Shown here piece by piece: positions 1 to 9,717 of a DNA stretch of 64,000 bases. The stretch's first letter is position 1. Each line of letters opens with the position of its first letter. Position numbers and translations under genes: made by a program. Origin of the DNA: Pachyseris speciosa. Lineage: Eukaryota; Cnidaria; Anthozoa; Scleractinia; Pachyseridae. Location: NCBI GenBank assembly GCA_016490735.1, contig JAEMWC010000282.1:445001-509000 (forward strand), written 5' to 3'. The notes beneath the pieces were generated by a model. That model was not told where the DNA came from and searched no databases. It saw nothing but the letters and a program-made list of their open reading frames with translations.

Positions 1-135
1 CCCGGAGACAAACCTCCCGGAGCAGAGTAGAGAACCAACAAACTCAGCCCACTTATGACCGCGAGTGCGTAAAGCGAACCCGGGACACACTGGTGGAAGG
101 CGAGCCTCACCACTGCGCCAACCCTGCTTCCCGAT
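1..135 (-). mobile_element. tRNA-derived SINE, 5' part, cut by window edge
   Basis: Read on the minus strand, this end carries a box A-like TTGGCGCAGTGGTGAG and, about 35 bases further, a box B-like CCGGGTTCGC, the internal RNA polymerase III promoter layout of a tRNA-derived SINE. It is followed by a non-tRNA body (GTTTGTTGGTTCTCTACTCT) that runs off the window edge. Seen: the two boxes and their spacing. Inferred: it is a SINE and not a tRNA gene, because no acceptor-stem pairing closes the head. It lies just upstream of the polycystin exon, so probably in its intron. Confidence 0.65.
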
Positions 136-230
136 ATAAAAAGGTTGTTGTTGTTGCTCAAGGGGAATTCTATTGGCTTGAACGATGCAGACCTTTTTAG
201 CTTATTAATGGTATTGCTTTTTTTTTTCAG

Positions 231-2076
231 ATTCCTGCATCATCCCAACGCTATTTGTGAATTCCATAACGTCGTGCTACGATTTCTACTCCGAAGACGA
301 AGAGGACAAACTGGGATGGGACGTGTCATCCAACACTAATTCGTCCAAACAGAAAACGCATGTTTGCCCTGAAAACTGGAACTACCGGTCAAAAGACGAG
401 CTAGAAAGCCATGATAGTCTAGGTTTGCATGCCCTTTACAAAGGTGGCGGTTATATAGCAAATCTGGGATACAATGGACAAACGGCAGGTTGGATTATAA
501 ATGATCTAACCGAGAACAAATGGATGGATCGTCAAACCAGAGTGGTTCTCGTGGAGGTCTCAACTTACAACGCCGGCACCAAATTACTGGCAGATGCAGC
601 TATTTATTTTGAGATGCTTCCCTCCGGATTTTTGGAACAATCCATAAAAGTCAGAGTAATGCCATGGGTGAAATCAGATTCCGTCTCAAAAGACATTTAC
701 CTGGTTATATTTCTCATCTTTGGCTTTGTTGTTGGTTACTTCTTAGTGACTGAGTGCATCAAGTTTTTCCGGATGAAATTTTCGTACTTTTCGTCGATTT
801 GGAACTGGCTTGAAATGCTTCAGATCATAAGTTCAGTACTTCTCGTGGCATTTTCCATACAAAGAGAAATTACGATGACATCAACTATGCAGAAACTCAA
901 GTTAAATCCGCACGCCTCCATCAGTTTCCACAACACGCTGTCCTGGTTTGAGAAGGAAAATAGCATGATATGCGTTTCTCTCACTGTTGCCGTGCTGAGA
1001 CTTCTAAGACTCTTGAAATTAAACAGTCATATTGTAACACTTTTTATAGCAATAAGAAAGTCTGCAAGGCCGCTCATGAGTTTTACGGTGGTTTTCGCCA
1101 TTTCTTCATTGCATATGGGCATGCAGGTCTACTCCTCTTTGGCAAAAACGCCTACATGTTTTCTTCACTGAAGCTTGTTATGGTGTCGCAGTTTCTCATG
1201 AGTCTCGGAAGCCAGGCTCCACGGAAAGAGCTGGAGGAAGTGGATTGGAGAGTTGCTAACCTATACAGTGGAAGCTTTATTTTCATTACCATGACCATCC
1301 TTATCAACATGTTTGTCGCGATTCTGAATGAAGGTCAAATGAAGTCTACGCACTTTGCCAAGGATGAAGACGACATCGAGGTGGCTAATTTATTGCTTTC
1401 AAAGTTTTTGAATTTACTTGGAATAAACAGCAAATATCCCTGTTCAGACAAGGCAGACGGTGGCTCGAAAGAAGATCCAAATGGAGAAGTGGTGTCCCCG
1501 GTGATAGCTGATACCTTCCAAAGGGAGAACAGGCAAAGAGACGTTTCAATCACAATTGATGCAGAAAAGACAAACACTTTGGTGCCGAAAAGGGGTTCAT
1601 TGAATGACTCAAGAGATGCTGTCAAGCCGTCCACGAGCTCCGTACATTGTGATTTATCGGGTAGCTCTAACATCCAATTTCAGGAGGACTATGATACCAG
1701 TCCTACCGCGGTCCGTAGAGTGCAGTTTTCCACCCAAATAAACGTCAGATATATCACTGTCATGCCCCAAACAATTGACTTCGACAAAGTAAGTGAGTGG
1801 ATCAAAATGAGTGCGCCATTGGATAGCAAGACAGAAAAGAAGGTTGATTTCGCTAAAATAAGTCGGTGGATAAAAAGTAACAACAATTCCAAGGATTTGT
1901 CCAAGTCACATGCTACAAAAAAGGGCAAAATATCTTTTGACGATTTCAGAGTTGTAAAGAAAATGAACAGCACCTCAAAAGCAAGAAATAAGATGGAGAA
2001 ATCGAACGTAGCACAGCTGGAAAACAGATTAAAGAGGCTTAACAAGCTCCTACATGATTTAGATTTGCTGGAGTAA
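231..2076 (+). CDS. Polycystin-family (PKD2/PKD1-like) channel, 3' terminal coding exon with one frame break
   Basis: This is the C-terminal part of a polycystin/TRPP-type six-helix cation channel. The exon begins after a clear acceptor (a long T run ending in CAG at 230) and opens in frame with SCIIPTLFVNSITSCYDF. It shows the end of the extracellular TOP/polycystin domain (YKGGGYIANLG; TRVVLVEVSTYN), then hydrophobic helices near 700-770, 805-860 and 965-1015. After them come a pore-helix-like FSSLKLVMVSQFLMSLG and a last helix ITMTILINMFVAILNE, then a charged tail ending in a short coiled coil (LENRLKRLNKLLHDLDLLE). The frame changes from 2 to 1 near 1103, inside the fifth helix; homology-like sequence continues on both sides, so one base is missing or the copy is dead. 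The N-terminus lies upstream of the window. An AATAAA occurs near 2760. Family assignment is firm; PKD1-like versus PKD2-like is not decided. Confidence 0.88.
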
Positions 2077-3765
2077 AGACTGAGCATGCTGCAAAACAAC
2101 GGCCGTTTTCAGTAGTCTAGAATACAAACGTTTCTCACCTCCCCTACCCATGAAAATTTTATCTCACCTGACCAAAGTAACAAAAGAAAAACTGGAAAGT
2201 AAAGGCAGTGGATGAGATGAGCCGTAAATTAAAGTGCAAGTTTGGCAACTCGAGGAGTCTCCACGTTTATGGAAAAGTCATCAGGAAAAGACGTTGCCAA
2301 AACCTTTGGAGCAAAGAGCATTTAATGTTAAATCACCTTTGATTGAGATTATTAGCAAGCTTTCTATTTTCAGAGGTTTAATTGTGCCGCTGATGCTTAA
2401 AAGCCAAAACACAGACTTGCTGGTTCGATTGCCTTACGTGATCCAGCTTTTCCATGTAATTACCCCGTTACACATTACTCTGCTCTGCCTAGGCGGATAG
2501 GGGTGGGGGGGGGGGGGGGATGAGGGCGTTGGTGTTAATATTAATAGTGTTTAAGTAATTACCACTAACTTTGGATTTTTCTTAAAATTTATTGGACACC
2601 ATTTTGGAATTACGTTCTTTTGTTTATGAAGCTGTTTCTCCAACGTCCAGATGGCTTTACGGCAGTGACGACTATTTTTGCACTCAACAGGGAGACAATC
2701 TTTATCTCTTTCCCTTTCGTTCCCCACTCCCTACACCCAGGAGAGCTTACTCGCTGGCTAATAAAAAGCTTGTAACATGTACTAGTGTACCTGCCGTCCG
2801 GCTAAATACCAACTTTCTTAGACCAAAGTTTTGAATATATCAAGAGTAAACTATGAATCGACCCGCACAAGCATTTTACCACGTGCAATTGTTTCACTGG
2901 CTATCTTGTATATTTCCCGTAGAAGGGATGCACGTACTTGTCCCACGAATTGTTTTCCAAGATAGTTAGTGGTCAGCGGCTTTTTAGTTAAAATAAAAAT
3001 ATGATCCTGGTGCTACTTACAAACTCCTTAGCCCTCAACTTTGCAACCATGGTTTCTTAAGTCGTTATGTTTCCTTAAACAAGGATAAAGGTCACCCGTT
3101 AGTTCTGAGGATCTTAACGTTATTATTGATCACGGTAACCCGAATCTCCAAGAGCCGGCCTTTCTTGAGTCCGTCGTCTGCTGCTTCATGAACCAATTAA
3201 AAGGCCTTGTTGAGAGCTTTGCAGGTCACCGAGTTAATGTATTCCAAGTCACAAGGTTCACCCATTTTTAAAACTACAGCGTTCCATCAACACTAAGTCA
3301 TGATACTGGCATACTTATTAGCTCACCTATACATTTAATTCTAGACCGTTTCTGACAGAGGACGTAGAATAGCAATGAAGTATAAATTTTATAGAATCGA
3401 TGCTAATAAGCTTAAGATGTCTGTATCAAGGGCTTTGAAAATGAAAAAAAATCCTACGTTACCACGCAGAATGGACATCAGAATGCATTATAGAAAACTG
3501 AGGGGAAATGACACTAATGATAGCACGTATATATAGAACGAGTGTAAGGAAAGATCGTAACCATTGTTGGTATATATCATTTTAAACGTGTATTGATGAA
3601 CTAAATCTTTTGTAATTGATATATTTTAGTCTCATTTAACTTAGTAATTAGAGCAAGTATGCTTTTAAGTTGTATTCCATAACAATCCACAGCTGTGTTG
3701 AAATTGGAAATATATCAGTAGAAATGTAATATAAATTTTAACCATTTGGCAAAAATCTACTTACT
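2077..3765. other. Intergenic stretch downstream of the polycystin exon
   Basis: No convincing gene was seen. It contains the likely 3' UTR of the channel gene, with AATAAA-like hexamers near 2760 and 2992, and a run of about 15 G at 2505-2519, which could stall polymerase or form a G-quadruplex. Short open frames here lack recognisable domains. Confidence 0.5.
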
Positions 3766-3770
3766 ATATC

Positions 3771-4114
3771 TGTAACGGAGCCCGTGTGCCCTAGTTTCCG
3801 CAGTATTTTTATGCCCTATTTTAGCTTTTACCACAGCTTATGTCACAATGACTTTCTGATAGTTGTCACGTGACCTTTGCCTATATACCGCTAGACTTGT
3901 GCAATTTTCCATAAGGCTCACAGAAATTCGACGGGCAACTTTGGGTAACTTTGAGTAACATCGGATTACATCACGAAACCTCCGATTATTGCTGTTAAAC
4001 TCAGAACCTACTAAGAGCGTTCGCCCCAACACGTCCTACCAGACAGGATTGCTGTAAGAGTTGGCACAATAAACTTCAGCCTTGTGGAATCTCTGAGTCA
4101 TTCATTTTCTTAGC
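3771..4114 (+). repeat. 5' LTR of the BEL/Pao element
   Basis: This is a direct repeat of 31907-32254 over its whole length with scattered substitutions. It starts TGTAACGG, contains a TATATACC-like promoter region near 3882, and its end aligns position for position with the 3' LTR. The flank ATATC at 3766-3770 is repeated after the 3' LTR. Confidence 0.85.
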
Positions 4115-4590
4115 TTTACGGATCTCTCCACTACCGGAGCTGACGCGCTACAGTCGAATTTCTGTACAGTTGAATTGAAGTCAAGCAAGCTCATCCGAGC
4201 CAGGAGACACTTCTATCCCTGGAAATAGTTGAGCAGTCAACCGAGGACACCAAGTAAGTCCGTTCCTTTGTTATCGTAACTGAAAAGAGAAAAAAGGGGG
4301 CGAGGGAGAGGCTGAGAAGAAGAGAAGAGCACGTGCTCGGAAAAACGGACAATGGAACATTGTCGATCCGCCAGAAGAAAAGTGAAATTCCTTTGAAGAA
4401 GAACATTCAAATACTATTTAAAATCCGTAACCAAAGAACACCAATTAAAACCTTTGCAGACAACGAGGGAAATATAAACGTTGCCTAAATTTAAGTTAGT
4501 TACTGGTAAAACAGAGTTTTAGAAAAACAAGAGTGTCTGTGTCTCATCACCCTGTCGAACTTATCGCCCAAATACCTGAAGTACTACGCT

Positions 4591-5382
4591 ATGAGCCACT
4601 CGCAAAACAGCGAACAAAAGACAAAACCCGGCGCTACGCCAGACGAAACCAGAAATACTGGTCTTAGTGCAACTTTGGCGCAAAGTACAGAGACAATCCC
4701 CCTGATCAAACAGAAGGTTCAGAAATTTCTGAGAAAGGGGACACATCGGAAACACGTTCGCAGACTATGACCGAAAAGGGGTTTGAGTTCCGTTCCGCGG
4801 TAAAGGAAAGTTCAGCTAAGGCCGCAAACAAGAGTTTTCACGCAAACGTCACCGCGTTCCATGCATACCTCGCCTGCTCAAAAGACCGAGATCAAATAGA
4901 CAGGAAGGTTAAAGATTTAATTGCACTCGCCGAAAAAACCGAGCACGAATTGAACAGTTGGCTAGACCTGGTGAAAAATACCTCCCAAGTAGAGCTCATA
5001 ACCGAATTACTTTCAACGGCAAAAGATTCAATTTAAGGAGTACAAAGTGCGGCGTTAAAAAAAGTGTTGACACTAGACAAAGATGAAACCTTATCCGCGA
5101 GGTCACAATCGTCATGCAAGTCAAACCATTCGATAAAGTCATCCACATCCAGTTCATCGCGCTCTTCAAAAGAAACTTTGATTAATGTGAAAGCAAAACG
5201 CGCGGCACTAGAGCAGAAATCAAAATTCAGTGACAAGATTAAAGAACAACAAGACTTTAAATACGCTGAGACTGCATCAACAGCCAAGCGAAACTTTAGC
5301 AGAGGAAGCCGTATATGAAGAGGCGTTAAAAGAGCAAAATCCGCTCGATTGTGCCGAAGTAGATCAATTGCCCAAATAAACG
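4591..5382 (+). pseudogene. BEL/Pao gag, N-terminal part
   Basis: An ATG at 4591 opens a Gln/Thr/Lys-rich start. A frame change near 4715 leads into the frame of the ORF beginning at 4767 (MTEKGFEFRSAVKESS). The region is rich in Ser, Lys and Glu, with a helical NSWLDLVKNTSQ segment and a SRSSKET/KAKRAALEQKSK coiled-coil stretch typical of the N-terminal third of Pao-type gag. There are stops at 5034 and 5378 and frame changes, so it is not functional. The frame reaches GAAAAG at 5383-5388 and continues without shift after the duplicate GAAAAG at 28038-28043. Confidence 0.65.
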
Positions 5383-5388
5383 GAAAAG
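5383..5388. repeat. Target-site duplication GAAAAG, left copy
   Basis: It immediately precedes the left TIR and matches 28038-28043 immediately after the right TIR. Confidence 0.8.
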
Positions 5389-5687
5389 TATGGCGGTAAA
5401 TCTCCGCCAAAAATCGAATTTTATTTTCAACATCCAAGTTTTCATTTTAAACGTTATGTTTATGATTTAGATATGAACTTTTAAAAACAAAACTCTTTCT
5501 TTGCAATCAACATCATACCATATTGCTATCAATACAACTTCAAAGATACTAAACAAGATTCAAGATTGAAGTTTTCTCTTCAAAAATCAACTATTCGTTT
5601 CAACAATCCAGTCTTCGTTTCAACATTCAAGCCTTTGTTTGAACATTCAAGTTTCTGAGAACGATCAAGCCTTCCCCTGAACATTAC
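5389..5687 (+). repeat. Left terminal inverted repeat of the 22.6-kb element
   Basis: The reverse complement of this stretch matches 27739-28037 without length change. Its inner half contains imperfect tandem copies of an approximately 18-bp motif of the form TTCGTTTCAACAWTC at 5596-5660. Such subterminal repeats often serve as transposase binding sites. Confidence 0.85.
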
Positions 5688-5694
5688 ATTATTT

Positions 5695-5777
5695 GGATCA
5701 CTCACCGTTTCTGGGAAAATCGTGTCAAGTTTTATCGAGTGCTAAAACTTTGGTTTCCCAGAAACGGTGAGTGATCC
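5695..5777. repeat. Perfect-arm palindrome next to the left TIR
   Basis: Arms GGATCACTCACCGTTTCTGG and its reverse complement enclose a loop of about 35 bases containing TTTTATCGAGTG. A diverged second copy with the same layout is at 19705-19793. It is inside the element just beyond the TIR, so it may be a structural or protein-binding site of the element. Confidence 0.75.
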
Positions 5778-6450
5778 AGTGGATTGTATTGTTTCTGCAT
5801 TGTACTGTGCTTTGTGATGTCACCCATGAAAGCTCGTTAACTTGGTATATGGTGCACCAGCCTGAAAATCATTGCTACGTAATTTAAGCTTAATGTTGTA
5901 GTCAAACAACTTGAAGCGGTAACAAATGATTTTTTTATTTTTTCAATGAATCCTTACGTAATGTAAATGCCAAGATAAGCTCTACTTCGAGCCACTTTTA
6001 CATTCTTAAAAGGATATGACTTAAAAGAGCACTGCCACCTAATAATTTTTTCCTCATATTCATTATAAATCAAAAATTCATTTTGTCTTGTTTGTGGATA
6101 GTACCAGTTATAATAGCATCAAGTTCACAAAAGCAACCTTGGACAGAAATACGGCAAATACAACGGATTAAAAACACATGTAAAAACTAACCTGGAAAAG
6201 ACTAGTGCATTATTTTGCTGTCATCTTTGCATCAATTTCAAGCTCTAATACTAGCCGCTGATTCAACTAATTAATAAATGGAACTGACATTGACTTGCTA
6301 ATATACATTGCTTACGGTATTTATAAAATAGTTTAACAAAAAGAGCTTGAGAATGATGCTAGGATAACATCAAGAAATCTCAGTATTTATGGAAATGTTC
6401 TATATATTAGGTATTTTCCTATTTGATTCTCATGAAACAGATGGCATAAC

Positions 6451-6590
6451 TCAGCCCTTGTTCACTTTACAGAGTGGAGTTGTTTTATCTGTTATTTCAC
6501 TCCTTCTTTTTTTTAATCTTCTCTCACTCCTTGTTCTTTTGTCTTTCCTCCTTTTCCGCTTGTTTTGTTCCTCGATGTCATTTTCATTCT
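6451..6590 (-). CDS. Candidate last exon, Lys/Arg-rich tail of the mucin-like gene
   Basis: On the minus strand an acceptor (TTCTTCAAAAACAG) opens a frame reading NENDIEEQNKRKRRKDKR and more basic residues, ending in TGA at 6453-6451. Its start phase (needing one base from upstream) matches the phase-1 end of the exon at 7862-6927. No family is recognised. The basic composition could also be chance in A-rich sequence. Confidence 0.25.
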
Positions 6591-6926
6591 CTGTTTTTGA
6601 AGAAAAGAAAGGAGAAGGTTTGACATTACAGGCATTCTTCTTGTTATAACAAATAATCAGGTCTCTCTGTATACAACATCATGTAAATGGAGACATTCTA
6701 TTGCAAAAAAAAAAAAAAACAAGTTGGCTATCTTTCTGACATATATAATCTGGATTCCAATTGTCATTTGCCTTTTTGAACTAATCAATATTGCTTTTCT
6801 GTGTAGCACTTTTATTTAGTGGTGTTTAATATTTGCGGATTTTGTGAATGGTCCGCAATCCGCAAAATACAGCTATAACTCCCATAAAAATTTCATGCTA
6901 CACTGTAGTTTTTTCCCTTTACTTAC

Positions 6927-7862
6927 TTTCACTTATAGAGACAGTGCTAGTAGTACCGGTTGTTGCAGTTCTGACTGGTGCTGAATAAGTTGAGGATGAT
7001 GTAGTTGGTGTTGAGGTTGAGTTGGATGGCTGTGAGGCTGAGATGTAAGTTGGTGAGGCTGTCATTGGTGGGTTTGAGGCTAGGGTTGAAGGTGGGACTG
7101 CGGTTGATGCCGTTGAGGTTGTGGTTGTGTGTTCTGGGGCTGAGGTGGATGCTCTTGAGGCTGTAGTTGACTGGTCAGGGGCTGAGGTGGATGTTCTTGA
7201 GGCCGTAGTTGATAGTATGGGGATTGAAGTGGATGGTTCTGAAGATGTGGTGGATGTTGAGGCTCTGGTTGTTGGTCCTGAGGCTGTAGTTGATGTTGTT
7301 GAGGTTGTAGTTGATGGTTTTGAGGCTATAGGTGATGGTATTGAGGCTTTAGTTGATGGTTTTGAGGCTTTAGTTGATGGTTTTGAGGCTGTAGTTGATG
7401 TTTCTGGGACTGAGGTGAATGTTGACGCTGTGGTTGATGTTCTTGAGGCTGTAGTTGATGGTTTTGAGGCTGTAGTTGATGGTTTTGAGGCTGTAGTTGA
7501 CGGTTTTGAGGCTGTAGTTGATGGTTTTGAGGCTGTAGTTGATGTTCTTGAGGCTGTAATTGATGGTTTTGAGGCTGCAGTTGATAGTTTTGAGGCTGTA
7601 GTTGATGTTCTTGAGGCTGTAATTGATGGTTTTGAGGCTGTAGTTAATGGTTTTGAGGCTGTAGTTGATGGTTTTGAGGCTGTAGTTGATAGTTTTGGGA
7701 CTGAGGTGGATGGTCTTGAGGATGTAGTTGATGGTTCTGGGACTGAGGTGGATGGTCTTAGGGCTGTGGCTGATGGTTTCAAGGCGGTAGGTGATGGGTG
7801 TGAGGCTGGGGTTAATGTTGAGGTCCATGATGTTGAGGGTGATGATTGGTTATGACTGTCAT
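6927..7862 (-). CDS. Ser/Thr-rich mucin-like exon with 7-residue repeats
   Basis: On the minus strand a 936-base exon is bounded by an acceptor (TTTTTGCTACTTAG) and a textbook donor (GTAAGT at 6926). It encodes about 310 residues of near-pure Ser/Thr/Ala/Pro/Lys built on units such as TTASKPS (21-bp period at DNA level, tightest at 7440-7690). The composition is that of a heavily O-glycosylated extracellular stalk. Its phases are 1-1, the symmetrical phase usual for animal extracellular modules that shuffle. It has no hydrophobic segment of its own. Candidate neighbouring exons lie at 8506-8391 and 6590-6451. Opposite-strand open frames here are shadows of the repeat. It lies inside the 22.6-kb element. 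A coding role is likely but unproven, since tandem repeats also keep frames open by chance. Confidence 0.5.
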
Positions 7863-7939
7863 CTAAGTAGCAAAAAGCAAAATAATGGTTATGATGTTCT
7901 TTGTTAACAATTTATTTACTATGCTACTTGCTTGAAAAC

Positions 7940-8165
7940 AGGCAAGAGGACAACTGAAAAGAAATCAGACTCCCAGGCAGGAATTGAACTTACAACCTCC
8001 TTAACGCCAGTGTTATTCAGCTTGATTATCCAAATATTAATGATAGTAATGGTGTGAAGTGTCCGTGAGAAAGAAGATATGCCAGAGCATCCAACCAGTG
8101 TTATGGGGGGCATAGCTTTGATTCCTGCCTGGGACTCTGATTTCTTTCCTGTTGTCCTTTTGCCC
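7940..8165. repeat. Inverted-repeat element with tRNA-like box B
   Basis: Arms of about 47 bases face each other: 7940-7988 (GGCAAGAGGACAACTGAAAA onward) and 8118-8165. They enclose about 130 bases. The left arm contains GAATTGAACTTACAACC, whose reverse complement resembles a tRNA box B. It is probably a small non-autonomous element, intronic to the minus-strand mucin-like gene. Confidence 0.55.
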
Positions 8166-8390
8166 ATTGCCAAGCAACTAGCAAATCACCGTTTTCAAAA
8201 GGCACATCACACCATTACCATAATTTAATAATTTCTTGTTTACACCACAATATAGTCAGAACATTGTGCATTTTCTTGCAATTTTATAGAATTTCTTTAT
8301 TGCACTCAAATTTTGTATACAGTAAGTAGAGGAAGTAAGTCTCTTTTGTTTCAATGACTAGATCAAGTGATATCTTGGCTGGAAATTTAC

Positions 8391-8506
8391 CTTGGTCGTG
8401 TAGAGATCCGTGTAAAGATCTTCTTTAAATTCTAGCCCAATTTGATAGCATGGTTGTTCCTTGTTAGTTTGAAATATTTTTTTTAACCCAAAGTCATATG
8501 AAGGGG
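8391..8506 (-). CDS. Candidate exon upstream of the mucin-like exon
   Basis: The minus-strand acceptor ATTTCCCTAG is followed by PSYDFGLKKIFQTNK, then EQPCYQIGLEFKEDLYTDL and YTTK, with donor GTAAAT. The phase at its start joins correctly to the candidate exon at 8706-8652, but its end phase does not match the mucin exon directly, so an exon is missing or the model is wrong. No domain is recognised with confidence; position before a mucin stalk would fit a SEA-like or other extracellular segment, which is only a guess. Confidence 0.25.
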
Positions 8507-8651
8507 CTAGGGAAATTGTAAACTTTTGCAGTTGATGCACAATAAAGTTGGTAACATTTCCATATTGGCCACTTTTTTGCGCAAGTTAGAGAAAAGTCAT
8601 TTATGAACACTTCATAAAAATATTTAGACATCATTAGGACCTTATGTTTAC

Positions 8652-8706
8652 CTTGAAGTGTTTCCGAAAAATCGTCAGTTCCTCTAAAATTTCCTTGAAA
8701 CATAAT
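8652..8706 (-). CDS. Candidate small exon of the minus-strand gene
   Basis: The minus-strand acceptor TTTCTGTTTTGCAG and donor GTAAAC bound 55 bases encoding IMFQGNFRGTDDFSETLQ and ending in phase 1, which fits the start of 8506-8391. It is short and unrecognised. Confidence 0.25.
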
Positions 8707-9706
8707 CTGCAAAACAGAAAGGAAAAAGAAGGGAGGTATCCTGCCCATAGGGTTCACCTGGGTAGCATACCTCCCTAACTCTCACAAAAAGGAGATATGC
8801 AGACAGCCTCTATCTTATGTCACATTTAGTAACCCTTTATGGAACCATATAAACAGGATTTTATCACAGAATGGATAAATTTCAGTAACTGCCACTGTTT
8901 AATAATAGGTTTAGTTATACACTTGGTCTATTTTAAAATACCGGTATTGACATGAAAGGTAAGTTTTTGGAATTATGTAGCTTAACTTTTGATTGATTAC
9001 AACTAAAATGTCATTTAATTAATACAACTGGGGGAGACAAATCTTTAAACTTTATTTACTTTTATCTAGTTATTGATTAACTTATTATTTGTCAGATTGT
9101 CTGGAGATCCATTGGATAAATTTGGCATGTACAAAAATATTATTAATGGTAAAATACACCTTTAAGCTCCTTAAATGTTATACAATGAAGGTTTTCCCTC
9201 TTTTCTGTAAATTGTATTAAAAAAACATGTATTCATTACATTTGTTTAAAGGCAGTCAGAGCTGCTCAGTGTCACTTGTCAGTCAGTCTCTCCCCACCTT
9301 AGAGTTCGTCGTAATTTAGTGACTCATGATTAGGGTATGTTGCTAGCAAGTCTGTTTACTTATCTAGGTTATATTCCCAAGAGCCTGGAGGCAAAGATCC
9401 TCGCTAACTTAGAGCTTGGACACAAAGGACCTGGCTCGATTAGGAACACTGTCTGCTAAGGTTACATTCCCAAGAGCTTGGAGGACACGCGAAAGACACG
9501 CGCGCGCGAAGTTGCGAGGAGAAGCGAGTGTATCTTTCGCGCGCCCCACAATCCATCGCCGGAATTAGACTCGCAGTCTACCTCCCACCTCCCCTCCCCC
9601 ATTGTCCACTCACCCCGGGTAACGATGACTCTGCTAAAAAAAAAAAACTGACAAGGGAACGCAAGGGACCGCGAGCGGAATCTTCATTTGCTAATATTTT
9701 TAAAAC
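8707..9706. other. Non-coding stretch inside the 22.6-kb element
   Basis: No gene was seen. A short direct repeat (GGTTAYATTCCCAAGAGC) occurs at about 9367 and 9460. It is followed by a CpG-dense patch at 9486-9560 with repeated CGCGAAAGACACGCG-like words, which could be a repeat end or an old promoter. Confidence 0.4.
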
Positions 9707-9717
9707 GCGTGTCACCA

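Noticed and set aside
7370..7828. Minus-strand frame rich in YSLKTIN repeats
   Set aside because: Alternate frame of the same 21-bp repeat; no splice support.
7121..7855. Plus-strand Val/Asp/Gly-rich open frame of 244 residues
   Set aside because: It is the complement of the Ser/Thr-rich repeat. Splice sites and extracellular-type composition favour the minus strand.
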